From positions 1,496-9,990 of the forward strand of contig DLWR01000151.1 of assembly GCA_003444795.1 (NCBI GenBank): a stretch of DNA of 8,495 nucleotides, given 5' to 3'. Position numbers and translations under genes: made by a program. The notes beneath the pieces are model-generated. The model had not been told where the DNA came from. It worked only from the letters and a program-made list of their open reading frames with translations, and did not search any database. Positions 1 to 6,172 of the stretch are shown here, one piece after another; within the stretch, counting starts at the first letter, position 1, and every line of letters begins with the position of its first letter. The stretch comes from Cryomorphaceae bacterium. Its GTDB lineage: Bacteria; Bacteroidota; Bacteroidia; Flavobacteriales; Schleiferiaceae.

Positions 1-493
1 GGACAAGCGCGTGGACCACCCCGCCGATAAAAGCGAGTTAAAGACGCTGCATAAGCTCATTGAAAAAGTGGAGAAAGACATGGAAAACTTGTCCTTCAAC
101 ACCACCGTCAGCGCTATGATGATTGCCGTCAATGACTGGTCCGGGCAAGCCTCTATTTCGGAGTCTACGTTGCTCGACTTTGCCGTCCTTCTCTCGCCAC
201 TGGCGCCGCACTTGGCCGAAGAACTCTGGCAGCATATGGGCGGAACACACAGCATCGCATATGCCCCATTCCCGGTATTAAATCCGGAGTATTTGGTGGA
301 AGACGCTATTCAGTATCCCGTTCAATTTAACGGGAAGACGCGCTTCTTTGTGGAGGTTCCTACCGCGAGCACCCCGGCTGAGGTGGAAGCACTCGTACGT
401 GCCCATGAGAAAACGGAGGGCTACATGGAGGGGAAGAAGATTCGAAAAATCATCGTCGTGCCTGGCCGTATTGTGAACGTGGTGGTGGGCTAA
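1..493 (+). CDS. leuS: Leucyl-tRNA synthetase, C-terminal part (5' end outside window)
   Basis: LeuS charges tRNA-Leu with leucine in the cytoplasm. Only about the last 164 residues are visible. The reading frame is open from the first bases (Asp-Lys-Arg-Val..., codons from position 2), so the GTG at position 11 is internal and not a start. The visible part begins with the helical anticodon-binding domain, recognisable from LHKLIEKVEKDMENLSFNT, followed by LLSPLAPHLAEELW. It ends with the small C-terminal domain, recognisable from VQFNGKTRFFVEVP and the closing KIIVVPGRIVNVVVG, which matches the conserved LeuS C-terminus (RKVIYVPGKLLNLVVG in E. coli, from memory). The stop is TAA at 491-493. 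The gene is convergent with the M23 peptidase, 34 nt away, and no obvious poly-T terminator lies between them. Identification is firm; catalytic and editing domains lie outside the window. Confidence 0.96.
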   Translation, partial: DKRVDHPADKSELKTLHKLIEKVEKDMENLSFNTTVSAMMIAVNDWSGQASISESTLLDFAVLLSPLAPHLAEELWQHMGGTHSIAYAPFPVLNPEYLVEDAIQYPVQFNGKTRFFVEVPTASTPAEVEALVRAHEKTEGYMEGKKIRKIIVVPGRIVNVVVG

Positions 494-527
494 GTCCTGG
501 ATAGAAAGTCGACTGCTTTCCGGGGAC

Positions 528-1808
528 CTACTCTGCTAAGGCAGCGATGGAATCGATCTGTGCTTTGAGCGGCGCCATGTGCGCCTCATAGCTAGCCCAG
601 AGTTTGGCAGGTAACGGTTCTGTGCGCTGCATAGGCTCGCGCAGGGGATCCACTTGCTTGCCGTTTTTCCAGAATCGGTAGCAAACGTGTGGCCCAGTAG
701 CCAAGCCTGTTGAACCCACATAGCCAATGACTTGTCCCTGCTCCACGCGAGTCCCGTTGCGCATGCCTTTGGCAATTCGGCTCATGTGCAGGTACTGGGT
801 CGTATACGTGCCGTTGTGTTTGATTTTGACGTAGTTGCCATTTGCACTGGTGTAGGTCGCTGCTATGACCGTTCCTCCCGCCGTGGCGAGGATCGGGGTA
901 CCCGTAGGCGCCGCATAATCGGTGCCCAGGTGGGCCTTCCAACGCTTTTGGACCGGATGAAAACGGTTTTTGGAATAGCGCGACGTTATGCGGGCAAATT
1001 CCAATGGTGCCTTGAGGAACATTCGCTTGAGGCCTTCGCCCTCTTCCGAGTAGAAATCCCGAATGCCGCTAGCCTCATCCTCAAAGCGGAATGCATAAAA
1101 TGGTTTCCCATTGTGCACGAAGCGGGCGCCAAGCACTTTTCCTGTTCCAACAAAGGAGGTATCATCTACGTAACGCTCCTCGAAAATGACTTCGAAACGG
1201 TCCCCTTTTTGAATTCTGAAGAAGTCAATGGTCCAGGCATATACCTCGCTCAATCTAACGGCTACGGCAGGCGACACATTCTGATTGGAAAGGGTTTCAT
1301 ACAAGGAACTTTCAATGGTCCCGGCAACGATGCGCTGAACGACCTTAGTGGGGCGCTCGACCGCTTGAACATACAGGCTATCGAGTCCAAAAATGATGTA
1401 CTCTGTCTGCGAAGACTCGTAGACGAAATAGTGCGCAGTGGAGGCGCTATCCGCGGTTCGAAATACCCAGTAGGCATCTCCGGCCCTCCAGCGGCGTGGA
1501 TTAAAGGTGCCTTTGGACATCTGTAGGAGATTGGCCACTTTAGGATAAGGTACGCCGAGCACATCCATCATGTGCCCAAATGCTTGGCCGTCCTTCACGA
1601 GATAGCGCGTTGGGGCATATTCGGCCAGAGAGAAGCCGTACATATTGCCCGGATCCACTGCCTCTCCGCTTTCGCCAAAACCTTGGCCATCTATCGATGA
1701 GCCACAGGCACGAACAAGCAAAAACAGGGCAATCACTGCTAACACTCCAGACGCACCCGCGATAAGGCGGCGGCGCATGTGTTTTTGGGCTTTTTTAGCG
1801 GCAGTCAT
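528..1808 (-). CDS. Membrane-anchored M23 family peptidoglycan endopeptidase (MepM/LytM type)
   Basis: A probable cell-wall endopeptidase that cuts peptidoglycan cross-links in the periplasm. Numbering is from the ATG at 1808 (426 aa). A short basic N-terminus (KKAQKHMRRR) is followed by one membrane segment at about 15-33. A LysM/OapA-like region spans about 69-116, a Csd3/MepM-like middle domain about 165-244, and the LytM domain about 274-390. Active-site residues visible are HLGTD (H293, D297), QYLH (H341) and TGPHVCYRF (H374, C376). The usual motif is H-x-H, so C376 replaces the His that normally binds zinc. An in-frame ATG at 1856 would add 16 residues. I prefer 1808 because a TAGTTTTG -7-like box lies 17 nt upstream of it and because a hairpin abuts the 1856 ATG. 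The gene is probably transcribed alone, behind the terminator of the preceding block. A Cys follows the membrane segment, but Arg at -2 argues against a lipobox. Family is sure; substrate is inferred. Confidence 0.9.
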   Translation of the reverse strand: MTAAKKAQKHMRRRLIAGASGVLAVIALFLLVRACGSSIDGQGFGESGEAVDPGNMYGFSLAEYAPTRYLVKDGQAFGHMMDVLGVPYPKVANLLQMSKGTFNPRRWRAGDAYWVFRTADSASTAHYFVYESSQTEYIIFGLDSLYVQAVERPTKVVQRIVAGTIESSLYETLSNQNVSPAVAVRLSEVYAWTIDFFRIQKGDRFEVIFEERYVDDTSFVGTGKVLGARFVHNGKPFYAFRFEDEASGIRDFYSEEGEGLKRMFLKAPLEFARITSRYSKNRFHPVQKRWKAHLGTDYAAPTGTPILATAGGTVIAATYTSANGNYVKIKHNGTYTTQYLHMSRIAKGMRNGTRVEQGQVIGYVGSTGLATGPHVCYRFWKNGKQVDPLREPMQRTEPLPAKLWASYEAHMAPLKAQIDSIAALAE

Positions 1809-1825
1809 GGCTTTAGGCGAAAGGT

Positions 1826-1833
1826 CAAAACTA
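1826..1833 (-). promoter_or_regulatory. Candidate -7 promoter element (TAnnTTTG) for the M23 peptidase
   Basis: The minus strand reads TAGTTTTG here, an exact match to the Bacteroidota -7 consensus TAnnTTTG, 17 nt before the ATG at 1808. No clear TTG occurs at the -33 position. It lies inside the longer reading frame that would start at 1856, so if it is real it supports the shorter protein. Confidence 0.45.
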
Positions 1834-1860
1834 CATCCCAGCGCCGGGAAAGCCATAGGA

Positions 1861-1875
1861 AAGATTCGGAATCTT
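1861..1875. repeat. Small perfect hairpin AAGATT-CGG-AATCTT
   Basis: This is a 6-bp perfect inverted repeat with a 3-nt loop, located 4 nt from the alternative M23 start codon at 1856. In an mRNA beginning further upstream it could mask initiation at 1856. It has no poly-T tract, so it is not a terminator by itself. Confidence 0.35.
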
Positions 1876-1890
1876 CTGAGATCCTTTAGT

Positions 1891-1925
1891 AAAAACCCAA
1901 CCTAGGGTGGGCGAACACCCAAGTT
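1891..1925 (-). terminator. Probable intrinsic terminator after tryptophan dioxygenase
   Basis: On the minus strand, starting 4 nt after the dioxygenase stop codon, AACTTGGGTG (1916-1925) pairs with CACCCTAGGTT (1899-1909) around a short loop. The stem has about ten pairs with one bulge and one G-T wobble. It is followed by GGG and then TTTTT at 1891-1895. It would end the regulator-kinase-dioxygenase transcript and insulate the M23 gene. The stem is imperfect, so efficiency is uncertain. Confidence 0.6.
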
Positions 1926-1929
1926 CTAT

Positions 1930-2877
1930 TTAGACGCTTGAAACGTAGCGATCTACAAAAGACTTTCCCCAATCGTCAACTTCCTGTTGGCTCCACAGAT
2001 AGGGGAAGAAGATGCGTTTTTGAAAGCGCGGCGGTAAGTACTTCTGCCAATTGGTACCGCCGGTAGCCCGAGCATCAGAGGGCTGCTTGGCGAGGTAGCG
2101 CACGGCAGAACGGTAATGCTGCAAAGGCCAAAGCACATTGACGTATTGGTCAAAGGCACGCAGCTCCTGTTTGAGCGCATCGGAGAGACTGCCCTCCGCA
2201 TGCCAACGAGCGGCCTGTTCTGATATCGTATGACCTTGGCTGCGTTTGGCTCGCTTCAAAAACTCCTCGCCATATTTCTGCTCAAACTGCACCAGTGTAA
2301 GAGTCTTTTGTCCATCCTTTTCAATCGTCGCGCCACGCAACCAATAAATGTGGTTCATCAAAACCTCCGTGTCCAACTCATTTGCAAGCTTTTCACGGTT
2401 GTCTATATGCACCAAGTCGTTGAGTTTTGCGCTAGCCAATTCAATCATTCGGTATTGGCCCGATTGAAAACCACTCGCCGGTATCAACGCCATGCGGAAG
2501 CGCAAGAATTGCTCCCGATCCATGCCGTCCACCATGACCCCAAAACTGTGTTCCAAGGCACCGAAATAGCGGTTGGATCGACGGATAGCTTCAGTCACAA
2601 CTTCTTGATTGGCCGAACTCGTCAACAATGGCTCTAATTCATGTAGCACCAATTTGAAGTACAACTCCGTGATTTGGTGGTACATGATGAAGATGGGTTC
2701 GTCGTGATGCGACGTCCGCGGCTGCTGCAAGCTGAGCAAGGAATCCAATCGGATGTAATCCCAATAGGTGAGGTAATCCGCTTCCAAGAGGCCGTCAAGA
2801 AAGTCCAGCAATTCCTGACCCGAGGCGGCATATTTTTCCTTTAAGGCCTTCAGTCGGCCTGCAATGGCTTCTTCCAT
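1930..2877 (-). CDS. kynA: Tryptophan 2,3-dioxygenase, Bacteroidota form
   Basis: A cytoplasmic haem enzyme that opens the indole ring of L-tryptophan with O2 to give N-formylkynurenine, the first step of the kynurenine pathway. At 315 aa it is in the normal size range. Family signatures are LTYWDYIRLDSLLSLQ (36-51), HHDEPIFIMYHQITELYFK (57-75), where H58 sits at the substrate-contacting His position of the classical HDE motif, RFRMALIPASGFQSGQYR (126-143), and the C-terminal WPLQHYRSAVRYL (250-262). H254 is the likely haem ligand. The classical GTGGS loop is represented by ATGGTNW (271-277), placed a few residues further from the haem His than in the animal-type enzyme. The gene starts 44 nt after the histidine kinase stop codon in the same direction. 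No convincing promoter is visible in that gap, so co-transcription with the two-component genes is likely. No other kynurenine-pathway gene is in view. Confidence 0.93.
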   Translation of the reverse strand: MEEAIAGRLKALKEKYAASGQELLDFLDGLLEADYLTYWDYIRLDSLLSLQQPRTSHHDEPIFIMYHQITELYFKLVLHELEPLLTSSANQEVVTEAIRRSNRYFGALEHSFGVMVDGMDREQFLRFRMALIPASGFQSGQYRMIELASAKLNDLVHIDNREKLANELDTEVLMNHIYWLRGATIEKDGQKTLTLVQFEQKYGEEFLKRAKRSQGHTISEQAARWHAEGSLSDALKQELRAFDQYVNVLWPLQHYRSAVRYLAKQPSDARATGGTNWQKYLPPRFQKRIFFPYLWSQQEVDDWGKSFVDRYVSSV

Positions 2878-2921
2878 AGCGGAAAGGTACGGCAGACCAC
2901 CGCCTGTAATGATGCGAAAGG

Positions 2922-3995
2922 TCAGCTTCCCTTTGAAATCGAAAAAGAAAACGTGGTGCCCGCGCCGAGGGAACTCGTCACTTTGATGGAGTGGCCATGC
3001 GCTTCGATAATGTGTTTGACAATCGCGAGACCCAAGCCGGTTCCACCGATTTTCTTGGTATGCGTTCGGCTGCGATCTACTCGGTAAAAGCGTTCAAAAA
3101 CGCGCGTCAAATCCTCCTTAGAAATACCAATTCCATTGTCCTCAATGGTCACATTATAGTTCTTTTCGGCATCTTGGATGGAAACTTTTACAAAAGCGCC
3201 CGACTCTTCCCGGGAATATTTGATCGCATTGCTAATCAAATTCAAGATGACTTGATCCATGCGCTCTGGGTCAGCATTTACTAGACATGGTTGCGCCACA
3301 TCGTATTCTCGGATCACTTGAATTTCAGTATTCTGAAGACGGTCTGACAATTGCTCCAACGCATCTTCCACCTGCTCTGTAAGGCTGTACGTCTCGTTGT
3401 TAAGGACCAATTGACTCGACTCTAATCGGGCAAGCACGTCCATGTCTTGAACCAAGCGAATCATGCGCTCGACATTTCGGTTCGCCTTCTTCAAATAGTC
3501 CTTTCGAACCTTGCCATCCTTAACACCGTCCAAAAGCGTCAATAAATAGCCCTGAATATTGAAAATGGGGGTGCGCAATTCATGCGATAAATTGGCAATG
3601 AACTCACGGCGGACATCATCCCTAGCCTGTAAGCTCACTACCTCCGTTGACGTTCTTTGGGCCCAGCTGCGAACTTCCATTTCCACTTTCCCAATTTCTT
3701 CCGCATCTGCAAGCAAGGCATTCCGATACTTTTCCGGATTGGAAATCACCTTATAAATCTTCAACAATCGGGTGTATAAGAATTGTCGAACCAAAGCCTC
3801 CACAAGAAATGCCACGGAGGAAGCCACAAATATGCTCAACAGGGTGATTTCCAGGTAGGGGATTTCTGACACGGGTAGGGGAAGCCCACCGGATGGGGTT
3901 TGGACTAACACAAATAGAGCAAACATGACTCCCCAGACCACAGGGCCCAAACAGGCTGCCACAAAAAAGGCTATGCGTTCTGGTCGGTCGAGCAT
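2922..3995 (-). CDS. Sensor histidine kinase, PhoR-like
   Basis: An inner-membrane sensor kinase that should phosphorylate the response regulator encoded just upstream. It has 357 aa. Two membrane segments lie at about 8-31 and 49-68 with only about 17 residues between them, so there is practically no periplasmic sensor domain. A linker (70-128) without a clear PAS or HAMP domain leads to the HisKA domain, with phospho-acceptor H138 in EFIANLSHELRTP. The ATPase domain has an N-box with N256 (NLISNAIKYS), a G1 box DNGIG (286-290), an F-box FERFYR (300-305) and a G2 box GGTGLGLA (317-324). All key residues are present, so the kinase looks active. It starts 6 nt after the regulator stop codon, which indicates translational coupling in one operon. 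The layout resembles PhoR, but phosphate sensing is not shown by the sequence and the true signal is unknown. Confidence 0.93.
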   Translation of the reverse strand: MLDRPERIAFFVAACLGPVVWGVMFALFVLVQTPSGGLPLPVSEIPYLEITLLSIFVASSVAFLVEALVRQFLYTRLLKIYKVISNPEKYRNALLADAEEIGKVEMEVRSWAQRTSTEVVSLQARDDVRREFIANLSHELRTPIFNIQGYLLTLLDGVKDGKVRKDYLKKANRNVERMIRLVQDMDVLARLESSQLVLNNETYSLTEQVEDALEQLSDRLQNTEIQVIREYDVAQPCLVNADPERMDQVILNLISNAIKYSREESGAFVKVSIQDAEKNYNVTIEDNGIGISKEDLTRVFERFYRVDRSRTHTKKIGGTGLGLAIVKHIIEAHGHSIKVTSSLGAGTTFSFSISKGS

Positions 3996-4001
3996 GTTGC
4001 G

Positions 4002-4682
4002 TTAGTCTTCAAACTTGTAGCCTACGCCCTTGATAGTTTTGATTCGGTCATCGCCAATTTTTTCGCGGATTTTTCGAATATGGACATCAATGGTCCGTCC
4101 GCCTACCACGACTTCAGTCCCCCAAACGCGGTCCATGATGGAATCTCGGGAAAACACTTTACCTGGCTTACTGGCCAGCAACTGGAGGAGTTCAAACTCT
4201 TTGCGTGGCATGTCTATGATCTCTTCCCCCAAGAATACTTGGTATTTCTCCAAATCAATGCGCAAATTTCCGCTTTGAATGGATGTACTTTGACTCTCGT
4301 CCGTACTGGCGTTTCGTCGAAGCAAGGCTTTGATCCTGCTCACGAGTACTTTCGGGCGAATGGGCTTGGTTATGTAGTCATCTGCGCCCGATTCAAACCC
4401 GGCTACTTGAGAATAATCCTCCCCGCGCGCACTCAGAAAAGCAATCAACGTATGTGAAATTTCTGGAGTGGCCCGGATCAATTCACATGCCTCAATTCCG
4501 TCCATGCCTGGCATCATCACATCCAGCAATACAAGGTCAGGTTTGTGTTTCTTGCAAAGCTCTACCCCTTCCAAACCATTTTTAGCGGTTTCAACTTTGA
4601 ACCCCTCCTTGTCGAGGTTAAAGGAGATGAACTCCCGAATATCCGGATCGTCGTCAACGAGGAGAATGGTGCGTTTGGCCAT
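4002..4682 (-). CDS. Response regulator with winged-helix output domain, PhoB/OmpR family
   Basis: A DNA-binding transcription factor controlled by phosphorylation. At 226 aa it has the usual size. The receiver domain (about 4-118) shows the acidic cluster D10-D12, phospho-acceptor D54 in LVLLDVMMPGMDG, S84 at the switch Ser/Thr position and K106 in ITKPIRP. The C-terminal winged helix (about 130-226) shows RKEFELLQLLASKPGKVFSR, the recognition-helix region RTIDVHIRKIREKIG and the terminal IKTIKGVGYKFED. It is the first gene of a minus-strand unit with the kinase, and it is divergent from the lipoprotein-receptor genes, which are its obvious candidate targets. A TACATTTG box lies 20 nt upstream of the ATG, with an inverted repeat just beyond it, so autoregulation is plausible. 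It is PhoB-like in sequence, but OmpR-family members are hard to assign by eye, so no symbol is given. Confidence 0.94.
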   Translation of the reverse strand: MAKRTILLVDDDPDIREFISFNLDKEGFKVETAKNGLEGVELCKKHKPDLVLLDVMMPGMDGIEACELIRATPEISHTLIAFLSARGEDYSQVAGFESGADDYITKPIRPKVLVSRIKALLRRNASTDESQSTSIQSGNLRIDLEKYQVFLGEEIIDMPRKEFELLQLLASKPGKVFSRDSIMDRVWGTEVVVGGRTIDVHIRKIREKIGDDRIKTIKGVGYKFED

Positions 4683-4702
4683 GATTTTCGGCTTTAGTTA
4701 CT

Positions 4703-4710
4703 CAAATGTA
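4703..4710 (-). promoter_or_regulatory. Candidate -7 element for the response-regulator operon
   Basis: The minus strand reads TACATTTG, an exact match to TAnnTTTG, 20 nt upstream of the regulator ATG at 4682. The implied leader is about 13 nt. No TTG lies about 20 nt upstream; that region is occupied by the CTCAAA/TTTGAG inverted repeat. Confidence 0.5.
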
Positions 4711-4715
4711 CCCTT

Positions 4716-4732
4716 CTCAAAACTTGTTTGAG
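4716..4732. repeat. Inverted repeat CTCAAA-N5-TTTGAG, possible operator
   Basis: Perfect 6-bp arms lie at 4716-4721 and 4727-4732. A further direct copy of CTCAAA lies at 4701-4706, 15 nt away and overlapping the -7 box of the regulator. The position directly upstream of that -7 box suits an autoregulatory site. Function is inferred. Confidence 0.4.
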
Positions 4733-4769
4733 CGACATTAACGATAGAATAACGCAAAAGGGTCATGAG

Positions 4770-4797
4770 GCTAACACTAGCGCACTTCAATGTTAGC
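4770..4797. repeat. Inverted repeat GCTAACA-N14-TGTTAGC, possible regulator binding site
   Basis: Perfect 7-bp arms lie at 4770-4776 and 4791-4797, with centres 21 bp apart, about two helical turns. The core CTAACA recurs at 4851-4856, 10 nt upstream of the lipoprotein -7 box. The spacing suits a dimeric DNA-binding protein; a long-looped hairpin is the alternative reading. Confidence 0.45.
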
Positions 4798-4865
4798 AAA
4801 AGATTACCAATTGCCCTGAAAAGATTTATTCACCTTGAATTAAACCTTTCCTAACATTGGCCCGA

Positions 4866-4873
4866 TAGGTTTG
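4866..4873 (+). promoter_or_regulatory. Candidate -7 element for the lipoprotein-receptor genes
   Basis: TAGGTTTG matches TAnnTTTG exactly and ends 21 nt before the ATG at 4895. The nearest upstream TTG (4835-4837) is 28 nt away, too far for a standard -33 box. A CTAACA repeat lies in the spacer (4851-4856), consistent with activator dependence. Confidence 0.5.
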
Positions 4874-4894
4874 CGGCATCAAACAAACTGAATC

Positions 4895-6079
4895 ATGCAA
4901 ACGATGAACAAACTTGTTGCTCTGACCGCCATTGCCGCTGTCACCTTCGCTTCATGTGAGCCAAACACTCCCGTTTATCCCATTCCCGGGGACAACACCA
5001 CCAAAATTATTTCAGAAAACATTACCGCCAACGAAACGTGGTACGCAGACACCGTATATCAGCTAGGTGGACGTATTTCGGTAACCGCTGGCGCAACCCT
5101 TACCATCGAACCTGGCACCGTCATTAAAGGCGAAGCTGGCACCGGTGCAAATGCTACGGCCCTATTGATCGCACGTGGCGCCAAATTGATGGCAGAAGGC
5201 ACCGCATCCATGCCGATCATCTTTACCACCGTGGCCGACGAAATCACCCACGAGCAATTGATGACCGGCGACTTCAAGAGTCCCAATCTTGACCCGACCG
5301 TAAATGGCCTTTGGGGCGGTGTCATCGTCCTTGGAAACGCTAAAATTTCCGCCTCTAATTCTTCTGGCGACGTGTCAGAGGTTCAAATTGAGGGCATCCC
5401 AACTTCAGATGCCAACGGCCTCTACGGCGGCTCAGACGACTCGGATAATTCCGGAGTTATCAAGTATGTTTCGATCCGTCACGGGGGTGCCAACATCGGT
5501 TCCGGAAACGAAATCAATGGCCTTACGCTTGGTGGTGTGGGCAGTGGAACAACCATTGAGAACATTGAAGTGGTATCCAACCAAGACGATGGCATTGAGT
5601 GGTTCGGTGGAACCGTCAATGTCACCAATGCCGTCGTGTGGAATGCAGGCGATGATGGCATCGATACCGACCAATCTTGGGGAGGTACTTTGGACAACTT
5701 TGTGGTCATAACCCCTTCCGATCGCCCCTTTGAATTGGATGGCCCAGAAGGTACTTATGAAGCTTCACATACCATCAAAAATGGCAATGTGCAGGCCTCC
5801 AGTGCAGACATCACTTCCGGTGATTTGATCAACACAGACGCCAATTCTTTGGTTAGCTTGGAATCCATTTACATCACGGACATCATGCCCGGCCAAATCA
5901 TCAACCGCATCGATGCTGCAGGTGTATTCTACACGGATATCGTGTTGAATGTGGATACGGTTAGCAACTACATCAAAAACAACGGCACACACCCTGGCAT
6001 CACGGCCGGAACCACCCCAAAAGCCAACACCTCTGTATTTGGTTGGACCTGGGCCGCACAAGCCGGTGTTATCCAGTAA
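4895..6079 (+). CDS. Secreted lipoprotein with parallel beta-helix features, partner of a TonB-dependent receptor
   Basis: Function is unknown. The 394-residue product starts with a signal peptide and a plausible lipobox, FASC, with C21 as the lipidated residue (C18 if translation begins at the second Met, position 4904). A proline-rich linker follows. From about residue 55 the protein is built of short beta-rich, Gly/Asn/Asp-rich units typical of right-handed parallel beta-helices: ISVTAGATLTIEPGTVIKG (61-79), ALLIARGAKLMAEGTASMPIIFT (89-111), LWGGVIVLGNAKI (139-151), INGLTLGGVGSGTTIENIEVVS (207-228) and the DDGI repeats at 231 and 253. Related proteins occur in several Gram-negative groups, often annotated only as hypothetical or lipoprotein. 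It ends in VFGWTWAAQAGVIQ, which does not resemble a type IX sorting domain. The receptor gene follows 93 nt later. It could bind or process the receptor's ligand at the cell surface, but no catalytic site is assigned. Confidence 0.85.
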   Translation: MQTMNKLVALTAIAAVTFASCEPNTPVYPIPGDNTTKIISENITANETWYADTVYQLGGRISVTAGATLTIEPGTVIKGEAGTGANATALLIARGAKLMAEGTASMPIIFTTVADEITHEQLMTGDFKSPNLDPTVNGLWGGVIVLGNAKISASNSSGDVSEVQIEGIPTSDANGLYGGSDDSDNSGVIKYVSIRHGGANIGSGNEINGLTLGGVGSGTTIENIEVVSNQDDGIEWFGGTVNVTNAVVWNAGDDGIDTDQSWGGTLDNFVVITPSDRPFELDGPEGTYEASHTIKNGNVQASSADITSGDLINTDANSLVSLESIYITDIMPGQIINRIDAAGVFYTDIVLNVDTVSNYIKNNGTHPGITAGTTPKANTSVFGWTWAAQAGVIQ

Positions 6080-6086
6080 GTTTCTA

Positions 6087-6104
6087 AACCATTAACAAAT
6101 GGTT
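6087..6104 (+). repeat. First hairpin after the lipoprotein gene, AACCATT-AACA-AATGGTT
   Basis: A perfect 7-bp stem with a 4-nt loop begins 8 nt after the TAA stop codon. It is AT-rich, lacks a poly-T tract and lies 7 nt before the strong terminator hairpin. It might protect or process the 3' end of the lipoprotein mRNA. Confidence 0.5.
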
Positions 6105-6111
6105 AAACAAG

Positions 6112-6139
6112 TGCCCGCACGAAAGTGCGGGCATTTTTT
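6112..6139 (+). terminator. Strong intrinsic terminator between lipoprotein and receptor genes
   Basis: TGCCCGCAC (6112-6120) pairs perfectly with GTGCGGGCA (6125-6133) across a GAAA tetraloop and is followed by TTTTTT (6134-6139). This is a textbook rho-independent terminator on the plus strand, 32 nt after the lipoprotein stop and 33 nt before the receptor ATG. No TAnnTTTG box is visible between it and the receptor, so receptor expression may depend on readthrough. Confidence 0.85.
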
Positions 6140-6172
6140 ATTTGGACTTTTGCGCCAACAAAATGAGCACAA

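Larger units (their letters stand above)
4683..4894. promoter_or_regulatory. Divergent intergenic control region
   Basis: This 212-bp spacer separates the response regulator (minus) from the beta-helix lipoprotein (plus). It holds a TAnnTTTG box near each end, one facing each way. It also contains a CTCAAA inverted and direct repeat close to the regulator promoter. The motif CTAACA occurs three times, at 4771-4776 (+), 4791-4796 (-) and 4851-4856 (+). Neither promoter has a TTG at the expected -33 position, which fits promoters that depend on an activator such as the adjacent regulator. No small ORF or RNA gene was recognised in it. Confidence 0.6.

Noticed and set aside
494..527. Bulged hairpin (GAAAG/CTTTC with outer GTCC/GGAC) between leuS and the M23 gene as a bidirectional terminator
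   Set aside because: The stems are short and interrupted, and there is no T-run on either strand, so a terminator call is not supported.
732..1526. Long plus-strand open frame (264 codons) opposite the M23 gene
   Set aside because: It lies wholly inside the M23 gene on the other strand, has no recognisable domain or leader, and is explained as a shadow of a real coding region.
1888..1906. TAGGTTGG on the minus strand as an M23 promoter
   Set aside because: It has one mismatch to TAnnTTTG, lies inside the terminator stem, and a perfect match (TAGTTTTG) sits closer to the preferred start.
2878..2921. TACCTTTC before the dioxygenase gene as a -7 element
   Set aside because: It mismatches the consensus at the last base and lies only a few bases from the ATG, so transcription would begin at or after the start codon.
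2922..4682. Assigning the symbols phoR and phoB
   Set aside because: Domain layout and sequence are PhoBR-like, but OmpR-family systems are numerous and no phosphate gene is visible, so the specific symbols would overstate the evidence.
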